From Desulfobulbus propionicus (GTDB lineage: Bacteria > Desulfobacterota > Desulfobulbia > Desulfobulbales > Desulfobulbaceae), in the NCBI GenBank assembly GCA_002747135.1, contig PDTE01000025.1, positions 1-64,000 of the forward strand: DNA of 64,000 nucleotides, given 5' to 3'. A program made the translations under genes and the position numbers. Shown one piece after another: positions 16,390-25,748 of this stretch. The notes under the pieces are model-generated. The model did not search any database. It saw nothing but the letters and a program-made list of their open reading frames with translations, and was not told the origin of the DNA. The first letter of the stretch is position 1; each line of letters opens with the position of its first letter.

Positions 16390-18492
16390 ATGAAAGAGTT
16401 TCGAAGTGTCTGCAGGATATGTCACGGGGGCTGCGGGGCCCTGGTTACTGTTAAAAACGGCAAGGTAGTCCGGGTAACCGGTGACCCGGATTCGCCCATG
16501 AGCAAAGGCTGGATGTGCGTCAAGGGAATAAACAGCGTACATATAGCCAACCATCCTGATCGTTTACAATACCCTTTGAAACGTAATCGTACAACCGGTG
16601 CGTGGGATCGTCTAAGCTGGGATGATGCCCTTGGACAGATCGCCGCAAAAATAAAGAAAATCCAGGCAGAAACCGGCCCTGAATCCATTGCTTTGGGGCA
16701 GGGAACAGGGCGGCATCATTACATGCATACGGTGCGCTTTGCCAATGCCCTTGGTACGCCAAACTGGTATGAACCGGGACTGGCCCAGTGTTTCATTCCC
16801 AGGATTACGGTGAGCAACCTTACCTATGGCGGTTTTGTTACCGCCGATTACTATGGAGACATCGCTCCCCGGTGTATCCTCTTTTGGGGCCATAATCCCC
16901 TGGTAAGCAGCCCGGATGGAGAGTTGGGCATTGCCGTTAAGCGGGCACTGAAAAAAGGGGCTGTTGGCATTGCCATTGATCCCCGGCAATCAGAGACGGC
17001 ACAACAATGCTCGTTATGGCTTCCGGTTCGTCCTGGCACGGATGCAGCCCTTGCTCTTGCCATGGCCCATCACATTATCTTTGCTGATCTGCTGGATCAC
17101 GACTTTGTCTCCAACTGGACATCAGGCTTTGACGAATTCAAAACACATCTTACCCCCTTGACCCCTGATTGGGCGGAACATATCACCGGTGTGCCTGCCA
17201 GTGATATTAAAAAAGCTGCTGCGATGTATGCCACCAGCAAACCTGCCATACTTGACTGGGGCCTTGCCATTGAACAGCACAGCAATTGCCTGCAGACTGT
17301 TCGGGCCATAGCCTGCCTGCGAGCTCTTACCGGAAATATAGATGTCCCGGGAGGAGATATTCTGGGAATGAACATCTTACGCAGTTATCCGACCCTTGCT
17401 GATAAGCTGCCCAAAGGTACGATCAAAAAAAGATTCGGAGCTGACCGGTTTAAATTGCTGGGCGGCTGGCGGGCTTTTATGCCGTCAGCACATATCCCTA
17501 CCCTCTTTCAGGCAATGCGCACAAAAAAACCCTACCCGGTCAACGGCCTTCTTATTTTTGGCAGTAACCCGCTGACGACGCTGGCAAACAGCAGACAGAT
17601 TCAGCAAAGCCTGCAATGCCTTGACCTGCTTGTTGTGAGCGACCTCTTTATGACACCGACTGCCCGGATGGCAGACTATGTTCTCCCGGCAGCATTCTGG
17701 ACAGAAGTCGATCAGGTAATTGGTTATCCGCTGGTTGCAGAAAACATGGTGTACTGCCAGCAAAAACTTGTTCAGACTGGCCAGTGCAGACAGGATGAAT
17801 GGATCATGGATCAACTCAGTCTGAAACTCAACCTGCCCAATTGCTCTGAGACCCTGGAAGATGTTATGCGTCAGCGGCTTGAACCGCTGGGAATCAGCCT
17901 CGAAGAGTTGAGAGAAAAGACCTGGATTGCGCCTGAGCACGAATATTACAAGTACAAAAAAAACGGTTTCAGGACACCTTCAAAAAAGATCGAATTGTAC
18001 TCCAAATCGCTCAAGCGGCTTAAATATGCCCCTCTTCCTTCTTTTGTAGAGCCCTATGAAAGCCCTGTGAGCAGAAGTGATCTGCACCGACAGTTTCCCT
18101 ATATTCTGACAACAGGAAGCAGACGACGAGAATTTTTTCACAGCGAACATCGACAGGTTGCGCCGCTAAGAAAGCTCAGGCCAGAACCACTGGTTGAGAT
18201 ACATCCTGCAACTGCTGCCCGAAATCATATTGAGGAGGGAGATTGGGTCAGGATCTCTTCTCCTCGCGGATCAATACGCATGAAAGCACTTCTCACCAAT
18301 ACTATTCGTAAAGATGTTATCAACGTTGAACATGGCTGGTGGTTTCCGGAAAGGAAAGGGGAGGACATGGGTGTCTGGGAATCAAACGCCAACCTGCTCA
18401 CCTGCGATGCTCCGCCTTATGATCCGGCATTTGGTACATACCAGCTCAGAGGGTTGCTGTGCGCGATTGCAAAGGACACAGGAAAAAGTTGA
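16390..18492 (+). CDS. Mo/W-bis-PGD oxidoreductase (DMSO reductase superfamily) within polysaccharide locus
   Basis: 700 residues. N-terminal 4Fe-4S ligands C8, C11, C15 and C43, then VKGINSVHIANHPDRLQYPLK, molybdopterin-binding stretches (FWGHNP, IDPRQSET, PVRPGTDAALALAM) and a C-terminal Molydop_binding domain (TTGSRRREFFHSEHR...VEIHPATA). The likely metal ligand is C134 (LAQCF), as in the cysteine-ligated branch that includes acetylene hydratase and several catabolic enzymes. There is no Tat signal, so it should be cytoplasmic, and no electron-transfer subunit adjoins it. It begins two bases after the GT2 stop. Its substrate is unknown; a tungsten or molybdenum enzyme inside a polysaccharide operon is unusual. 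Confidence 0.9.
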   Translation: MKEFRSVCRICHGGCGALVTVKNGKVVRVTGDPDSPMSKGWMCVKGINSVHIANHPDRLQYPLKRNRTTGAWDRLSWDDALGQIAAKIKKIQAETGPESIALGQGTGRHHYMHTVRFANALGTPNWYEPGLAQCFIPRITVSNLTYGGFVTADYYGDIAPRCILFWGHNPLVSSPDGELGIAVKRALKKGAVGIAIDPRQSETAQQCSLWLPVRPGTDAALALAMAHHIIFADLLDHDFVSNWTSGFDEFKTHLTPLTPDWAEHITGVPASDIKKAAAMYATSKPAILDWGLAIEQHSNCLQTVRAIACLRALTGNIDVPGGDILGMNILRSYPTLADKLPKGTIKKRFGADRFKLLGGWRAFMPSAHIPTLFQAMRTKKPYPVNGLLIFGSNPLTTLANSRQIQQSLQCLDLLVVSDLFMTPTARMADYVLPAAFWTEVDQVIGYPLVAENMVYCQQKLVQTGQCRQDEWIMDQLSLKLNLPNCSETLEDVMRQRLEPLGISLEELREKTWIAPEHEYYKYKKNGFRTPSKKIELYSKSLKRLKYAPLPSFVEPYESPVSRSDLHRQFPYILTTGSRRREFFHSEHRQVAPLRKLRPEPLVEIHPATAARNHIEEGDWVRISSPRGSIRMKALLTNTIRKDVINVEHGWWFPERKGEDMGVWESNANLLTCDAPPYDPAFGTYQLRGLLCAIAKDTGKS

Positions 18493-18504
18493 ACCAAGGC
18501 GAAC

Positions 18505-18555
18505 GTAACTGATCACGGGCACTGCGTCTTTGCCCGATCACCCTTTCCCGTGTTA
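18505..18555 (+). mobile_element. Partial GTAAC-family element, R3 form
   Basis: GTAACTGATCACGGGCACTG matches the left end of the R3 elements at 38728 and 54542. The right half is missing. It separates the Mo/W enzyme gene from the sugar transferase gene. Confidence 0.65.
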
Positions 18556-18572
18556 GAAAAGGATTAAACTCG

Positions 18573-20018
18573 ATGGCTTACAAAACAAAAAAATACTGGC
18601 ACAAAGCACTGCCCGCTTTTTTTGTACGACATTACAGACGCTTCATGGTTTTTTGTGAAGTTGTCAGCGATCTGTCAGCCATATTTCTTGGTGTGTTTGC
18701 AGGACGTTTTCTGTATGCATCTTTTCATGAAAGCTGCTTTGTCTGGTCATCTTCATTCTATATGGCCGGGACGCTTGCTCTGTGTGGTTCTCTCTTGTTT
18801 GAACGTTTAGGCTTGTATCAAAAACAAATAAGCCTTATGAACCTGATTGAGGTACGGAAAATTATTCGTTCCTTGTGCCTTCTCTTTGTCCTGCTTCTTC
18901 TTTACTCGGTTTATGTCAACAATAAGCCTTCAGAGCTTATCTTATATGCCTTTGCCTTCACCTTGTTGTTTGTGCTCTCGGAAAGAATGCTTTTTTTTAA
19001 ACTACAGCAGGCCTTACACAAAAAAGGGGTCAATGTCAGGCGCGTGCTGATTTTGGGTGCCGGAAAAACCGGGAGATTACTGTATCAGAATCTCATGGAT
19101 AACCCAAAGCTTGGCTGCAGAGTGGTCGGCTTTCTGGACGAAGATAAAGACACTTTGGAGGCGGCCAGAAAGAGCCTGAAAAAGGACAATAACAACTTGT
19201 ATTTATTCGACAACTTTGATAACCTTCCCCGCCTTCTCCAGCAGTCAGAAGCTGAGGAAGTATACTTGTGCAACCCTCTGTTGGGAGGAAATTATTCTGA
19301 ACTTCGAACATTATCAACAATATGTAAAGAAAATGGTGCCCGGTTTTATTTTTCCCCTTATTTGCGTGGTGTGTATGGAAAACGTCTGAAAATTTTTGAT
19401 ATTGGCGGGCTCCCCATGATTGCAATAGAAGAATCACCCATGAGCCAGGCCGAAGTGATAAGTAAACGGGTGTTTGATTTCCTGTTGTCCTTGCTGGCAC
19501 TGGTTGTTCTTGCTCCAGTGCTGGTGATTATCGCCTGCAAAATTCGCAAGGATTCGCCGGGACCTGTCATTTTTTCCCAGGACCGGGTCGGCAAGGATGG
19601 AATCATCTTTTCAATGTATAAATTTCGAACAATGTATACAGACACCCCCGTTTACAGCAAGTCACCTCGTTCGTCCCAGGACCCAAGGATTACAAAAGTT
19701 GGCCGAATATTACGCAAAATCAGTCTGGATGAACTGCCCCAGCTCTTCAACGTATTAAAAGGAGAGATGAGCCTGGTAGGCCCACGTCCGGAAATGCCCT
19801 TTATCGTCGAAAACGAATACGATGATCTCTGCAGGGAAAGGCTGCGGGTCAAGCCAGGTATCACCGGGATATGGCAAATCAGTGGGGACAGAACCCGTGA
19901 AATACATGAAAATATCTCGTATGACATTTTTTATATTGAAAACAGGTCATTTCTCCTTGATATTATCATTCTGGCTCGTACCTTGATTTTTGGCATAATG
20001 GCCATGAAAACCCATTAA
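18573..20018 (+). CDS. Polyprenyl-phosphate sugar-1-phosphate transferase (WbaP/WcaJ type)
   Basis: 481 residues. Four membrane segments (about 28-120), a Rossmann domain with ILGAGKTGRLL (about 154-164), a re-entrant helix near 300-315, and the catalytic bacterial sugar transferase domain: DSPGPVIFSQDRVG, MYKFRTM, SLDELPQLFNVLKGEMSLVGPRP and KPGITGIWQISG. It starts each repeat unit by moving a sugar-phosphate from a UDP-sugar to undecaprenyl phosphate in the inner membrane. This is the initiating enzyme of the locus; the flippase, polymerase and length-control genes are in the convergent block. AAAGGA precedes the ATG. Confidence 0.95.
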   Translation: MAYKTKKYWHKALPAFFVRHYRRFMVFCEVVSDLSAIFLGVFAGRFLYASFHESCFVWSSSFYMAGTLALCGSLLFERLGLYQKQISLMNLIEVRKIIRSLCLLFVLLLLYSVYVNNKPSELILYAFAFTLLFVLSERMLFFKLQQALHKKGVNVRRVLILGAGKTGRLLYQNLMDNPKLGCRVVGFLDEDKDTLEAARKSLKKDNNNLYLFDNFDNLPRLLQQSEAEEVYLCNPLLGGNYSELRTLSTICKENGARFYFSPYLRGVYGKRLKIFDIGGLPMIAIEESPMSQAEVISKRVFDFLLSLLALVVLAPVLVIIACKIRKDSPGPVIFSQDRVGKDGIIFSMYKFRTMYTDTPVYSKSPRSSQDPRITKVGRILRKISLDELPQLFNVLKGEMSLVGPRPEMPFIVENEYDDLCRERLRVKPGITGIWQISGDRTREIHENISYDIFYIENRSFLLDIIILARTLIFGIMAMKTH

Positions 20019-20176
20019 GTGATTGCGCACAGGGCATGCAGCACCTTGGTTTCATTTGCTTTACGTCTGTATCTGCTTTCAGCCCGCCGGGAACCGGGCA
20101 AGCGCGGTTGGCAGCTATACCCCCTCTATGCGGCTAATCGTGATCGCCCTGAGATGAATGAGGCGGGAGCGGTTAT
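20019..20176 (-). mobile_element. GTAAC-family element, R1 form, reversed
   Basis: Contains GCACAGGGCATGCAGCACC, TTGGCAGCTATACCCCCTC and ends near GGGAGCGGTTATC, an eroded GTTAC. It separates the sugar transferase gene from the ligase gene. Confidence 0.7.
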
Positions 20177-20220
20177 CCTCTTAACTCTATATATTGGCAA
20201 CAGAACAGGATATCTATATC

Positions 20221-21750
20221 ATGGAGAGTTCTTTTTTTTCCCTCAACACTGCACTGGAAAGATTTGCAGCAAAACAACCAGATAAAACCTTTATTGCTTC
20301 CAGAAAAAATACGTTTTCCTACGCAGAGGTAAAGCAGTATGTTGACGGCCTTGCCTCTTTTTTTGTTCAGACCGGCGTGATCAAAGGAGACAAAATTTGT
20401 TTAATGCTTCCTCGAACTCCCGAGTTGATCATTACCTATCTTGCTGCAACCAGGATTGGCGCTCTGCCTGTGCCAGTGAATTACCTTTTGCCCCCTCAAA
20501 CCATCAATGCCTTCATAGATGAAATAGAGCCAAAAGTACTCGTAGCCAATGCAAAACTGGGAAGTATTCTCAGGGAAACAGGGAGTGCTGTTGCTCGGAG
20601 CGTAATCCGCATTGATACTGATGGACGCCTGCCCCATTGGCATGACTGGTCGCGTATCTGCGTTGCATCGAATTACTCTGACAGGGGGTTTGTCCAGGAC
20701 GACAGGCACAGCGTGAATTACCTTAATTACACAACAGGTTCCAGCGGCAAACCTAAAGCTGCCTTTTCTACCAACCAGAATCTTTACTGGAACACACGGT
20801 CTCTGGTCGAATATTTCAATATTACTGAAGATGATATCCATCTCTGTATGTTTGGTTCATTTGCCCATCCCCATGAGCTTTTTGTCCGGGCACTCTATAC
20901 TGGCGGGTCAATTGTTCTTCTGCAGGAGATTAATCCCAAGACAATAATCAAAACGATTAATGCTCATGAAATAACCTGTATAATGGGGCTGGCGCCTATG
21001 TACGAGGCAATGGCTGAGCATTGCAGCCAGATGAGCATTGACAGTATAAAGATTGTAGAAAGCGGCGGCATGTATACCCGGCAGGAAGTAAACCAAAAAT
21101 TTTTCAAGACCTTTGGCAAGCCTATTTTATCTGTGTGGGGAAGCACTGAAACAAACGGTGTTGCCCTTGCCAATGCTCCAGATGACTATCTTCAGGATGG
21201 CGCAATGGGAAAGCCCTGTCCCTATTATCAAGTTAAACTGATGGAAAATGGAAGAGAAGTTGCTCCCGGGAAACCAGGCGAGATGTTTATCAAAGGGCCA
21301 GGCGTCATACCCGGCTATGAAGGATACCCTCCCTTGCTCGACCAGGACGGGTGGTATGCCAGTGGAGACATCGTCAGGCAGGGTGAGAACGGTTTTTATT
21401 ATTTTATGGACCGTAAAAGCGGTATGATAAAATATACCGGCCTGAAAATATATCCCCTGCAAATTGAGCTGGTGATGCTCAAGCACCCAAAAATAATTGA
21501 AGCTGCTGTTATTGGGGTTGAAGATTACAAAAAGGGAAGCGCTCCTAAAGCATATATTGTAACGTTAAATAATGAACTGATATCCAGTTGGGATATCAGG
21601 GAGTTTTGCAAGGATCACCATCTCCCCGGTTACATGATACCAAAAGATGTTGTAATCGTGGATAGTCTGCCTAAAATAGGCAGTGGCAAGATTGATAAAA
21701 AGGCTATTGCTGAAGGCATGGCAAAGGGTAACAGGAACAAAAAACAATGA
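20221..21750 (+). CDS. AMP-forming acyl/aryl-CoA ligase-type enzyme
   Basis: 509 residues from the ATG at 20221; an in-frame TTG 27 bases earlier lacks support. ANL-superfamily motifs: YTTGSSGKPK (about 170-179), WGSTETNG, YASGDIVRQ and the catalytic C-terminal lysine region KIGSGKIDKKA. Such enzymes adenylate a carboxylate and pass it to CoA, a carrier protein or an amine. The nearest look is benzoate-CoA-ligase/OSB-ligase style. It overlaps the zinc dehydrogenase by four bases (ATGA), so the two probably act on related intermediates, for example activating an acid that decorates the polysaccharide. No carrier protein gene is seen. Confidence 0.9.
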   Translation: MESSFFSLNTALERFAAKQPDKTFIASRKNTFSYAEVKQYVDGLASFFVQTGVIKGDKICLMLPRTPELIITYLAATRIGALPVPVNYLLPPQTINAFIDEIEPKVLVANAKLGSILRETGSAVARSVIRIDTDGRLPHWHDWSRICVASNYSDRGFVQDDRHSVNYLNYTTGSSGKPKAAFSTNQNLYWNTRSLVEYFNITEDDIHLCMFGSFAHPHELFVRALYTGGSIVLLQEINPKTIIKTINAHEITCIMGLAPMYEAMAEHCSQMSIDSIKIVESGGMYTRQEVNQKFFKTFGKPILSVWGSTETNGVALANAPDDYLQDGAMGKPCPYYQVKLMENGREVAPGKPGEMFIKGPGVIPGYEGYPPLLDQDGWYASGDIVRQGENGFYYFMDRKSGMIKYTGLKIYPLQIELVMLKHPKIIEAAVIGVEDYKKGSAPKAYIVTLNNELISSWDIREFCKDHHLPGYMIPKDVVIVDSLPKIGSGKIDKKAIAEGMAKGNRNKKQ

Positions 21751-22913
21751 AGGCATTCAGAGTTGAAGCCGAATGGGCACCCAAAAAAGAATGTATAGTA
21801 ACTGCAAATGAAGAAAAAATAAAAAGGGCTTCCTGTGGCAGCGATGTCTGGAAAAATCCGGTCTTCACCATGCAGGATGTTTCTGTTCCTGCCATAGGTG
21901 ACGACGACCTGCTGGTACGGGTCAAGCGTTGCGGTATATGCGGCTCTGACACGCACCTGTATGAAACTGACAATGACGGCTATATTATTTTTTCCGGGCC
22001 GGTGAAGCTGCCCTGCACCATTGGTCATGAATACAGCGGTATTGTGGAAGAAACTGGCCGTAATGTGCGGAATTTTGCTGTCGGTGACCTTGTCGCCGCA
22101 GAAAGCATTGTCTGGTGCGGCAGATGCGAGGCATGCAGAAGCGGGGCAGTGAATCAATGTTATAACGTCGAGCTGGCAGGCATCACCGTTGACGGCGCCC
22201 TGGCAGACTTTGTCCAGGTAAGCGCCCTGCAATGCTGGAAAATCAATGATCTGGCTGAAGCATATTCAGAAGAGAAAGCCTTTGATCTCGGGGCGCTCAT
22301 TGAACCGTTGGGGTGCGCCTATAATGGTATATTTGTCAGTGCCGGCGGGTTCATGCCCGGCTCAACTGTTGTGGTGCATGGAGTCGGTCCGATAGGACTT
22401 GGAGCTGTCGCCCTGACCAGGCTTGCCGGAGCTGAAAAGATTATTGCCTTTGATATAAACGATGCCAGGCTGGAGCTGGCAAAACAGCTGGGAGCAGATT
22501 TTGTCTACAATGTACATGCTCTAAAAAAACAGACTGTTCGGCCCCGGGATATCGTCCTTGAACTCAGTAAAGGGAAAGGGGCAGCGGTGCAAATTGAGGC
22601 TGCAGGTGCCGCTTCTGCAACTATTCCAGAGATGGAGACCACGCTTGGCGTGAATGGTACCATTATTTATCTTGGCAGGGCTGCGACCCATACTCCAATA
22701 ATGCTCAATAACCTGGTATCCGGTGCCAATGCTATTGTTGGTTCCCGTGGTCATTCGGGCTACGGGATCTATGCAAATCTAATACGCCTTCTGAAAAGCG
22801 GCAGACTGGACGCAGCAAAAATTATCACCTCTTCTTTTGCCTTCCCTGAAACGTTTGCTGCTCTTCAACAGTCAGTGACCAGAAACGATGGTAAAATCAT
22901 GGTGAACGTATAA
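21747..22913 (+). CDS. Zinc-dependent MDR dehydrogenase (sorbitol/threonine dehydrogenase-like)
   Basis: 388 residues. Catalytic zinc: C65 in GICGSDTH and H94-E95 (GHEYSG). Structural zinc: C124, C127, C130 and C138. NAD-binding GVGPIGLG and the proton-relay part ALIEPLGCAYNG are present. The protein has a roughly 40-residue N-terminal extension (PKKECIVTANEEKIKRASCGSD) compared with short members, as in polyol and inosose dehydrogenases. It is translationally coupled to the ligase (ATGA) and probably oxidises a sugar or cyclitol hydroxyl. The stop is followed at once by a decayed R3 element. Confidence 0.9.
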   Translation: MKAFRVEAEWAPKKECIVTANEEKIKRASCGSDVWKNPVFTMQDVSVPAIGDDDLLVRVKRCGICGSDTHLYETDNDGYIIFSGPVKLPCTIGHEYSGIVEETGRNVRNFAVGDLVAAESIVWCGRCEACRSGAVNQCYNVELAGITVDGALADFVQVSALQCWKINDLAEAYSEEKAFDLGALIEPLGCAYNGIFVSAGGFMPGSTVVVHGVGPIGLGAVALTRLAGAEKIIAFDINDARLELAKQLGADFVYNVHALKKQTVRPRDIVLELSKGKGAAVQIEAAGAASATIPEMETTLGVNGTIIYLGRAATHTPIMLNNLVSGANAIVGSRGHSGYGIYANLIRLLKSGRLDAAKIITSSFAFPETFAALQQSVTRNDGKIMVNV

Positions 22914-23009
22914 AACATATCTGCTGCCACTTTCTTGCCCAACACCCTGGTCATGCCAATTACACATCGGAAACAGGAAATAACAGGAAAACACAGATCC
23001 CGTGATTGG
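22914..23009 (+). mobile_element. Eroded GTAAC-family element, R3 form, between convergent gene blocks
   Basis: The right half is clear (ACAGATCCCGTGATTGGTTAC ends at 23009); the left half is weak. Flanks resemble each other (ATAAAACA and ATAAAAAT). A small GC hairpin CCGCC-TTTTC-GGGCGG at about 23039-23055 may stop transcription between the two blocks. Confidence 0.6.
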
Positions 23010-23072
23010 TTACATAAAAATGGTATGCTCCCGGATTACCGCCTTTTCGGGCGGACTGAAACCAGGCTTCAC

Positions 23073-24317
23073 TTATTTAATGTTTCCTGTATTACGAAGT
23101 ATCTCATCATATTGTTTTATCTGTTCTTCAAAATAGCCTAATTCTCCATCCAGCTCTATTGCCTTTTCCGGACAAATACAAAAACAGTACAGACACTGGA
23201 TGCAGTGCTTCATCTTTTTGTTGGCAAACGACTCTGGCAAGGTGAGACCCACCGGACAATACTCCTGACAGCGGCCACAGAAACTGCATTTTTCAGGATG
23301 AAAGATGAGAGCATTCAATTTCATTTCCTCATTGATAAAAACATCCTGACGGAGATTGGTAAGATAGAGGAGGTGCCCGACCAGACCAGTGTTGCAAAGT
23401 GCATTGAAAAAGCGGGTGTTACGAATTGCCAAAAAGAATTTCTGCCTTTTGGGGTGATGAATGAACTCGGCAATGGGACCTGCTTTTGGTGGTGCAAAAG
23501 GTTTTACTTCGGGCGCAGGCGGCTTGCTGTGCAGAAATTCATGATGTCTTTTTGTCAGAAATCCTTTTTTTTCTGCCACCACAAGCGGTGCTATCGTATG
23601 ATGCTGGACCCCGGCAAATTTTGCCGCATAAAGGTCAAGGAGATAGGGGTCATCGCCCAGTATAACACAGTTAGTTTTGACAGGCGTCCCCTTGGTCGGG
23701 CCAAGCCCTTCCATGGCCCAGATGGCATCAATTACATGCAGGTGTGGGTTGATATTCTCTGTAAGGTGGACAATATTAGCAGCCAGAGAATCATGAGTTT
23801 TTTTCTTGTTTTCCTGGCCCACCAGACAACCTATCAGGTTTTTCAAACAGACGCTCATCCCCGCTTCAAAGTGGGTTTTCAGCTTCGGCAGATTAATAAA
23901 AAAATCGGCCTCCATACATTCCTTCGCAACTCCTGCAGAAAGGCCATTTTCAAACTGAATAAACACCGGCTTGCTCTGATTGAGGTCAATACAGTGCACC
24001 CCGTAATATTTAGCCAGCTCATCTACCTTGAGTCTTGATATGACACTGATGCCGGTCCTGTAAAAACCGCTGTTGGTTCCTTCAGCTATGGTTATACTGG
24101 TATACCCTTGCTCTTTCAAAAACAGTATCAAGGCTGCCATGATTCTCAAGTCAGTGGTGTTACCGGTCAAGGCATTCATATTACTGTTGAGATTTGGCTT
24201 AAGAAGAATCCGGCTTGACCTGTCTTGCGGAAAAAGTGACTTAAGGCGGGACAAGCCGGCAAAAAGCTGTTTGTGTATTTCCTGGAACGATGAACACTGC
24301 AAATAATCAACAAACAT
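23073..24317 (-). CDS. DUF362 protein with C-terminal ferredoxin domain
   Basis: 414 residues from the ATG at 24317; a TTG four codons earlier lies in a repeat. The DUF362 domain spans about 5-250, with LLKPNLN, VDELAKYYGVHCIDLNQ, FFINLPKLKTHFEAGMSVCLKNLIG and VIDAIWAMEGLGP. The C-terminal part holds two 4Fe-4S motifs: CSFCGRCQEYCPVG and CIQCLYCFCICPE. The family role is unproven; it is common in anaerobes. It ends the minus-strand polysaccharide block, directly after GT9. No ribosome-binding site is visible because an R3 fragment runs up to the start codon. Confidence 0.88.
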   Translation of the reverse strand: MFVDYLQCSSFQEIHKQLFAGLSRLKSLFPQDRSSRILLKPNLNSNMNALTGNTTDLRIMAALILFLKEQGYTSITIAEGTNSGFYRTGISVISRLKVDELAKYYGVHCIDLNQSKPVFIQFENGLSAGVAKECMEADFFINLPKLKTHFEAGMSVCLKNLIGCLVGQENKKKTHDSLAANIVHLTENINPHLHVIDAIWAMEGLGPTKGTPVKTNCVILGDDPYLLDLYAAKFAGVQHHTIAPLVVAEKKGFLTKRHHEFLHSKPPAPEVKPFAPPKAGPIAEFIHHPKRQKFFLAIRNTRFFNALCNTGLVGHLLYLTNLRQDVFINEEMKLNALIFHPEKCSFCGRCQEYCPVGLTLPESFANKKMKHCIQCLYCFCICPEKAIELDGELGYFEEQIKQYDEILRNTGNIK

Positions 24318-24321
24318 TATT

Positions 24322-24370
24322 GTAACCAATCACGGGGTCTGTACTTCTTTGTTATTCTCTGCTTCTGACT
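24322..24370 (-). mobile_element. Half GTAAC-family element, R3 form, providing the GT9 stop codon
   Basis: GTAACCAATCACGGGGTCTG plus TTCTTTGTTATTCTCTGCTT matches the left part of the R3 copies at 28986 and 58143. The last dozen codons and the stop of the GT9 gene lie inside it. Confidence 0.75.
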
Positions 24371-25511
24371 TCTTTTTGATACATATCAGTTCATCAATGG
24401 CCTGATTTACATCAGCAATTTCAATGTCAAGCATGCAGTGATGAAAGGGGAGACTCTGACACCTGTTCTCATCGCATGAACCACGACAGGAAACGTCTTT
24501 TTCGACAATCCTGTGCACATTTCCATATGGTCCGGTTTCAACGGACGTAGATGGGCCAAAGATTGCGACAATTTTTGTCTTCATGGCAGCGGCGATGTGC
24601 ATGGGAGCGCTGTCATTACAGACAAATAGTTCAGCTTCTCCCAGAAGAGCAGCCAGTTCTCTCAAGGTAACTTTCCCGGCCAGAATAGAGGCTGAATTGG
24701 TCATTTTTTCTTGAATGAACTCCACCAGCGGCAATTCGCTGGATGCGCCGATAAAAACAATTTGTCGCTGATAGGTATTAACAATATAATCGCAAACCTG
24801 TGCAAACCGTTCTGCCGGCCACCGTTTTAATTCAAGACGGGAGCCTGGATGAATGGCAACAAAAGGGCCGATAATACCGCTTTCCTGAAGCATTTGTTGG
24901 CTACGCTTTTTTTCATCCGGTAAAAGATGAATGGGAGCAGCGGTTTGGTCATCCCTGCAACCAAGATATCTGCCAATGTTCTTATGATAATCAACTTTAT
25001 GGCCCTGCCCGGGGTAAGGTACCACATGGGAAAGCACATAGGCACCTCCGCCAACGGCATAACTCACTTTTATGCTGGATCTGGTAAAAAAGACAAGAAG
25101 GAGCAGATCACGGATATCAGCCCGTGCTTCAATGACCAGATCAAAGCGCATGCGCCTCAATCGTTTCACAAAGCTCAGCCATCTGCTGATACTTGTCTGG
25201 AAAAACCAGAAAGGATCATAAAGCAGCAGGTTATCGACAAACGGATTGTTCTCAACAATGCCCTTTGCTGAACTGGAGGTGAGAAAAGTTAGTTTTGCCT
25301 CAGGGTAGGTTGCCTTAAGCATTTGCACAAGGGGCAGGGTCATCACCACATCGCCGATATATGCTGTTCGTATGACCAGAATAGAGGATATTCTGGCGTC
25401 TGCTATTTCCTTTTGCTGACGAAAGAGGGAAGGGATAAAGAAAAGCAGTTTGCCAAGTGTGTCAAGAACAATAGTGGCAATCAGTTTCTTTTTATTTACA
25501 ATTTTATACAC
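24330..25511 (-). CDS. Glycosyltransferase family 9 (heptosyltransferase-like)
   Basis: 393 residues, GTG start. GT-B fold of the ADP-heptose:LPS heptosyltransferase group: ILVIRTAYIGDVVMTLPLV near residue 45, then VAIHPGSRLELKRWPAERFAQV, ELFVCNDSAPMHIAAAMKTKIVAIFGPS. A Cys-rich loop (CRGSCDENRCQSLPFHHC) near 355-372 is like the Cys loop in WaaF/WaaQ relatives. It probably adds a heptose or similar sugar in the cytoplasm. The C-terminal tail (SEAENNKEVQTP) is read from a mobile-repeat fragment, so the native end has been replaced. The start region lies just inside a family-B element's flank. Confidence 0.92.
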   Translation of the reverse strand: MYKIVNKKKLIATIVLDTLGKLLFFIPSLFRQQKEIADARISSILVIRTAYIGDVVMTLPLVQMLKATYPEAKLTFLTSSSAKGIVENNPFVDNLLLYDPFWFFQTSISRWLSFVKRLRRMRFDLVIEARADIRDLLLLVFFTRSSIKVSYAVGGGAYVLSHVVPYPGQGHKVDYHKNIGRYLGCRDDQTAAPIHLLPDEKKRSQQMLQESGIIGPFVAIHPGSRLELKRWPAERFAQVCDYIVNTYQRQIVFIGASSELPLVEFIQEKMTNSASILAGKVTLRELAALLGEAELFVCNDSAPMHIAAAMKTKIVAIFGPSTSVETGPYGNVHRIVEKDVSCRGSCDENRCQSLPFHHCMLDIEIADVNQAIDELICIKKKSEAENNKEVQTP

Positions 25512-25527
25512 AGCCTGTTCCGTTTAG

Positions 25528-25748
25528 CCCGGATTTCTCATCAGCTCAGGCGGTACCAGGTTCGGTAGTTTCTGGTAACTCATTATACCGTTGTATATGT
25601 GTTGCCAGAATACTGCCGAAGATGGTGCCGCCTGGGCTGACCTCTGGTGAACATTCTGGCCAAATCTGAGACTGCTTACGAACATCACCTATATCTGTTT
25701 TTATGTGTTTCTTTTCAAATCAGACAACATGTTTATGAGAAATCCGGG
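25528..25748. mobile_element. Element family B (MITE-like), 221 bp with TTAG target duplication
   Basis: The ends CCCGGATTTCTCAT and ATGAGAAATCCGGG are perfect 14-bp inverted repeats. TTAG stands on both outer sides (25524-25527 and 25749-25752). There is no coding capacity. It lies between GT9 and the acyltransferase; the right TTAG contains the acyltransferase stop codon. A fragment of the same element ends yjbQ. Confidence 0.85.

Noticed and set aside
21747..22913. Specific assignment as scyllo-inosose or threonine dehydrogenase
   Set aside because: The zinc and NAD sites are clear but nothing in the sequence fixes the substrate, and no inositol or threonine catabolic genes adjoin it.
23205..24038. 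Plus-strand frame of 277 codons opposite the DUF362 gene
   Set aside because: It mirrors the conserved DUF362-ferredoxin gene and has no family features or ribosome-binding site.
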